Origin: Desulfuromonadaceae bacterium GWC2_58_13
GTDB lineage: Bacteria > Desulfobacterota > Desulfuromonadia > Desulfuromonadales > Trichloromonadaceae
NCBI GenBank assembly: GCA_001825565.1
Contig: MHXM01000085.1
Coordinates: 1 to 6,852, forward strand
Length of the DNA: 6,852 nucleotides
Direction of reading: 5' to 3'
The notes beneath the pieces are model-generated. The model saw nothing but the letters and a program-made list of their open reading frames with translations. It was not told the origin of the DNA and ran no database searches. The position numbers and the translations under genes are program-made. Each line of letters opens with the position of its first letter. Position 1 is the stretch's first letter. Positions 5,042-6,852 of this stretch are shown here, in pieces.

Positions 5042-6852
5042 CTACTCGAATTGGCCGAAAGAAATATCGAAGATTTCGAGCAGTTCCATGTTCTGCTTCG
5101 AGAGCATCAGCGCATTGCCGATGATGCCGAAATAGAGGATGCTCAGACGGGTTTTGGAGGAGTTGTCCGAAATCCGCGCCACCTGCCTGGAATTCAACTC
5201 GGCGGCAAGTTCCCGCAACCGGGTGTCCTTTTCCCTCAGTCGATCGAGGTTGGCGGTCTGCTTGCGGCTGAAGGTTTCCTCCACTTCAAGCAGGATGTCG
5301 TGCAACAGCCGCCGCACCTGCTCCAGTTCTTCGATCTGCACCGGGAGCAGCCCCTTGTGGTGATTGCCGATGTGGGTGTAGGCGCGCAGCACGATATCCC
5401 GGTGTCCGTCGGTCACCTTCTGCAGACGACGGATGGTCTGGGCATACTTGTTCGATACCGCCAGCCCTTTCTGGTCGAGCAGGCGCATCGCCTTGAAGAC
5501 ATTGGCGCTGATGATGTTCGACCACTGCTGGGCCTTGTTCAGCTTCTTCCGTTCCACCCCCAGTTGGTCGAAGTTCTGCCGGAAGAGGGCATCGAGGGTG
5601 GTGTCGAGCGATTGCCGGGTTTCCTTCAGCAGCAGGCTCATGTGGGCAAAGGTCGTCTCGACCCCCTCGCGGGGATCTTCGACCGTCTTGAGATTGAAAA
5701 TCTTCTCCTGCCGCGTCTCCTCGGCCATGGCCTGGTGCTTGCGGTGGGCATTCCAGATCAACGCCCCGGCGAGCATCACCAGAAAGAGGACTCCAAATCC
5801 CTGGCCGTAAAAAATAACCGTGGCGAACAGGCCGGCAAAGATAAAGGCGATGATCGCCGTCATGAACCAGCCGCCGATGACGGTCAACACCCCGGTGACG
5901 CGGTAGACCGCGCTTTCGCGCCCCCAGGCTCGATCGGCGAAGGAACTCCCCATGGCGACCATGAAGGTGACGTAGGTCGTCGACAGGGGGAGTTTGTTGG
6001 CGGTGGCGTAGGAGACCACCGCGCTGGCCACCATCAGATTGACCGAGGCGCGCAGCAGGTCGAAGGAGGGCTTTCTCCCGTCGACCATTACCGGGGCAAC
6101 GGCGCCGGAGTCGAGCCGATGGCCGACCCAGGCGCGCAATCCCTGCGGAATGGCGAGCTTGACCGTTTCGGAAAGATGCAGCACCAGGCGCACAATGGCC
6201 CGGGAGAGGGAAATCGACTCGAAGCGCTCGTTCCCTTCTTCCTGCTGGCTGAGACTGAGTTCGGTCTCGGTAACCGTGCGGGCTTTCTTCGACAACCACA
6301 GGGTGGCGACCATGATGACCCCGGCCAGAAGAAGCAAGGAGGTCTCCGTCTGCACCTTCGCGCCGAGCGCCCCCATGGTGGCCGTCAGCGGATCGACCGA
6401 CGCCATGGCGGCCCGATAGGCGTGCAGGCCCGCCAGGGGCACGCCGATGAAATTCACCAGGTCGTTGGCGGCGAAGGCCATCGCCAGGGCAAAAGTGCCG
6501 ACCAGCACGATCGGCTTGAGGATGTTGAATTTCATCAACTGCAGCAGCTGTAGAACGACGGCTGAAACGACAAAAATGATCAGCAGGAGCAAAAGCGTAT
6601 TGGCGTTGATCCATTCCACGTTCTGCTTGGAAATGAAGGACGCGCCCTTGGCCCCTTTGACCAGGATGAAATAAGTAATCGACGACAGCGCAACGCCCCC
6701 CCACAGCGCCCCGTAACGCTTCAATCTTTTCTGGTAGTCAAAGGTGAACAGCAGTCGGGTGAAAAACTGAAAAACCGCGCCGCAGACAAACGAAATCGCC
6801 ACCGAGAGCAGAATCCCCATGATGATGGTGATCGCCTTGGCCGAGTTGATGT
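5042..6852 (-). CDS. pit: PiT-family phosphate permease with fused C-terminal helical domain, 5' end cut off
   Basis: PiT permeases carry inorganic phosphate across the inner membrane with H+ or Na+. The frame is open to the window edge: codons upstream of the internal ATG at 6818-6820 read INSAKAITII, continuous with the membrane helix that follows, so the true start and the first PiT signature lie outside. Counting from that ATG, hydrophobic helices lie near 1-24, 34-55, 75-96, 99-118, 160-177, 262-285, 303-331 and 333-356. The second-half signature FAANDLVNFIG is at 116-126 and its partner LPLSTTY at 277-283, with a charged cytoplasmic loop (178-255) between. From about 357 to 592 the chain is soluble and helix-rich, resembling a PhoU-like regulatory domain in overall character. 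The NDLVNF and GALWGG features recall the PiT subgroup found in Bacteroidetes and some anaerobes rather than E. coli PitA. It converges on slyD with the shared hairpin between. Cargo is inferred from the family. Confidence 0.88.
   Translation of the reverse strand, partial: INSAKAITIIMGILLSVAISFVCGAVFQFFTRLLFTFDYQKRLKRYGALWGGVALSSITYFILVKGAKGASFISKQNVEWINANTLLLLLIIFVVSAVVLQLLQLMKFNILKPIVLVGTFALAMAFAANDLVNFIGVPLAGLHAYRAAMASVDPLTATMGALGAKVQTETSLLLLAGVIMVATLWLSKKARTVTETELSLSQQEEGNERFESISLSRAIVRLVLHLSETVKLAIPQGLRAWVGHRLDSGAVAPVMVDGRKPSFDLLRASVNLMVASAVVSYATANKLPLSTTYVTFMVAMGSSFADRAWGRESAVYRVTGVLTVIGGWFMTAIIAFIFAGLFATVIFYGQGFGVLFLVMLAGALIWNAHRKHQAMAEETRQEKIFNLKTVEDPREGVETTFAHMSLLLKETRQSLDTTLDALFRQNFDQLGVERKKLNKAQQWSNIISANVFKAMRLLDQKGLAVSNKYAQTIRRLQKVTDGHRDIVLRAYTHIGNHHKGLLPVQIEELEQVRRLLHDILLEVEETFSRKQTANLDRLREKDTRLRELAAELNSRQVARISDNSSKTRLSILYFGIIGNALMLSKQNMELLEIFDISFGQFE

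Noticed and set aside
4976..6553. 525-residue plus-strand open frame opposite the PiT gene
   Set aside because: It is the antisense of a well-supported transporter, begins inside the terminator hairpin, and has His/Gln/Gly-rich composition without recognisable motifs.

Overview
The window holds the 3' half of an N-type rotary ATPase operon (a distinct F-type ATPase lineage, order atpD-C-Q-R-B-E-F-A-G), followed by a SlyD-type peptidyl-prolyl isomerase gene and, convergent to it, a truncated phosphate permease gene of the PiT family. GC-rich coding sequence, this gene content and two kinds of short dispersed repeat suggest a Gram-negative anaerobe-like bacterium, perhaps of the Desulfuromonadales/Geobacterales type. 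That placement is an inference from memory of gene families, not a database result.

Layout. Positions 1-67 are the last codons of atpB (subunit a). Positions 68-670 contain no credible gene. They hold a roughly 476-bp element with inverted ends and hairpins (80-555), a GC-rich hairpin (578-600) and the leader of the next gene. Then come atpE (subunit c, 671-952), atpF (a long b subunit with a delta-like C-terminus, 953-1747), atpA (alpha, 1744-3312), a small palindromic repeat (3313-3394) and atpG (gamma, 3430-4299). The atpE-F-A junctions abut or overlap, as expected for translational coupling. The atpB/atpE and atpA/atpG junctions are pushed apart by the two repeats. Beta and epsilon (atpD, atpC) and the small membrane subunits should lie just upstream of the window. 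No separate delta gene is present, as is usual for N-ATPases.

The SlyD-like gene (4421-4924) carries an acidic, cysteine-rich pentapeptide repeat inside its FKBP domain. A perfect 22-bp stem hairpin (4951-4999) separates it from the PiT gene (5042 to beyond 6852, minus strand) and should terminate transcription from both sides. The PiT protein has a large helical cytoplasmic C-terminal domain in the same chain, where many bacteria use a separate PhoU-like partner.

The ATPase genes together encode most of an ion-translocating machine: a/c form the ion path and rotor, b (with its delta-like end) the stator, and alpha and gamma part of the catalytic head and shaft. The most unusual items are the repeat insertions at two operon junctions, which appear to have rewritten the C-termini of subunits a and alpha, and the Cys-repeat insert in the SlyD-like protein. 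I saw no tRNA, rRNA, CRISPR array or complete insertion sequence.
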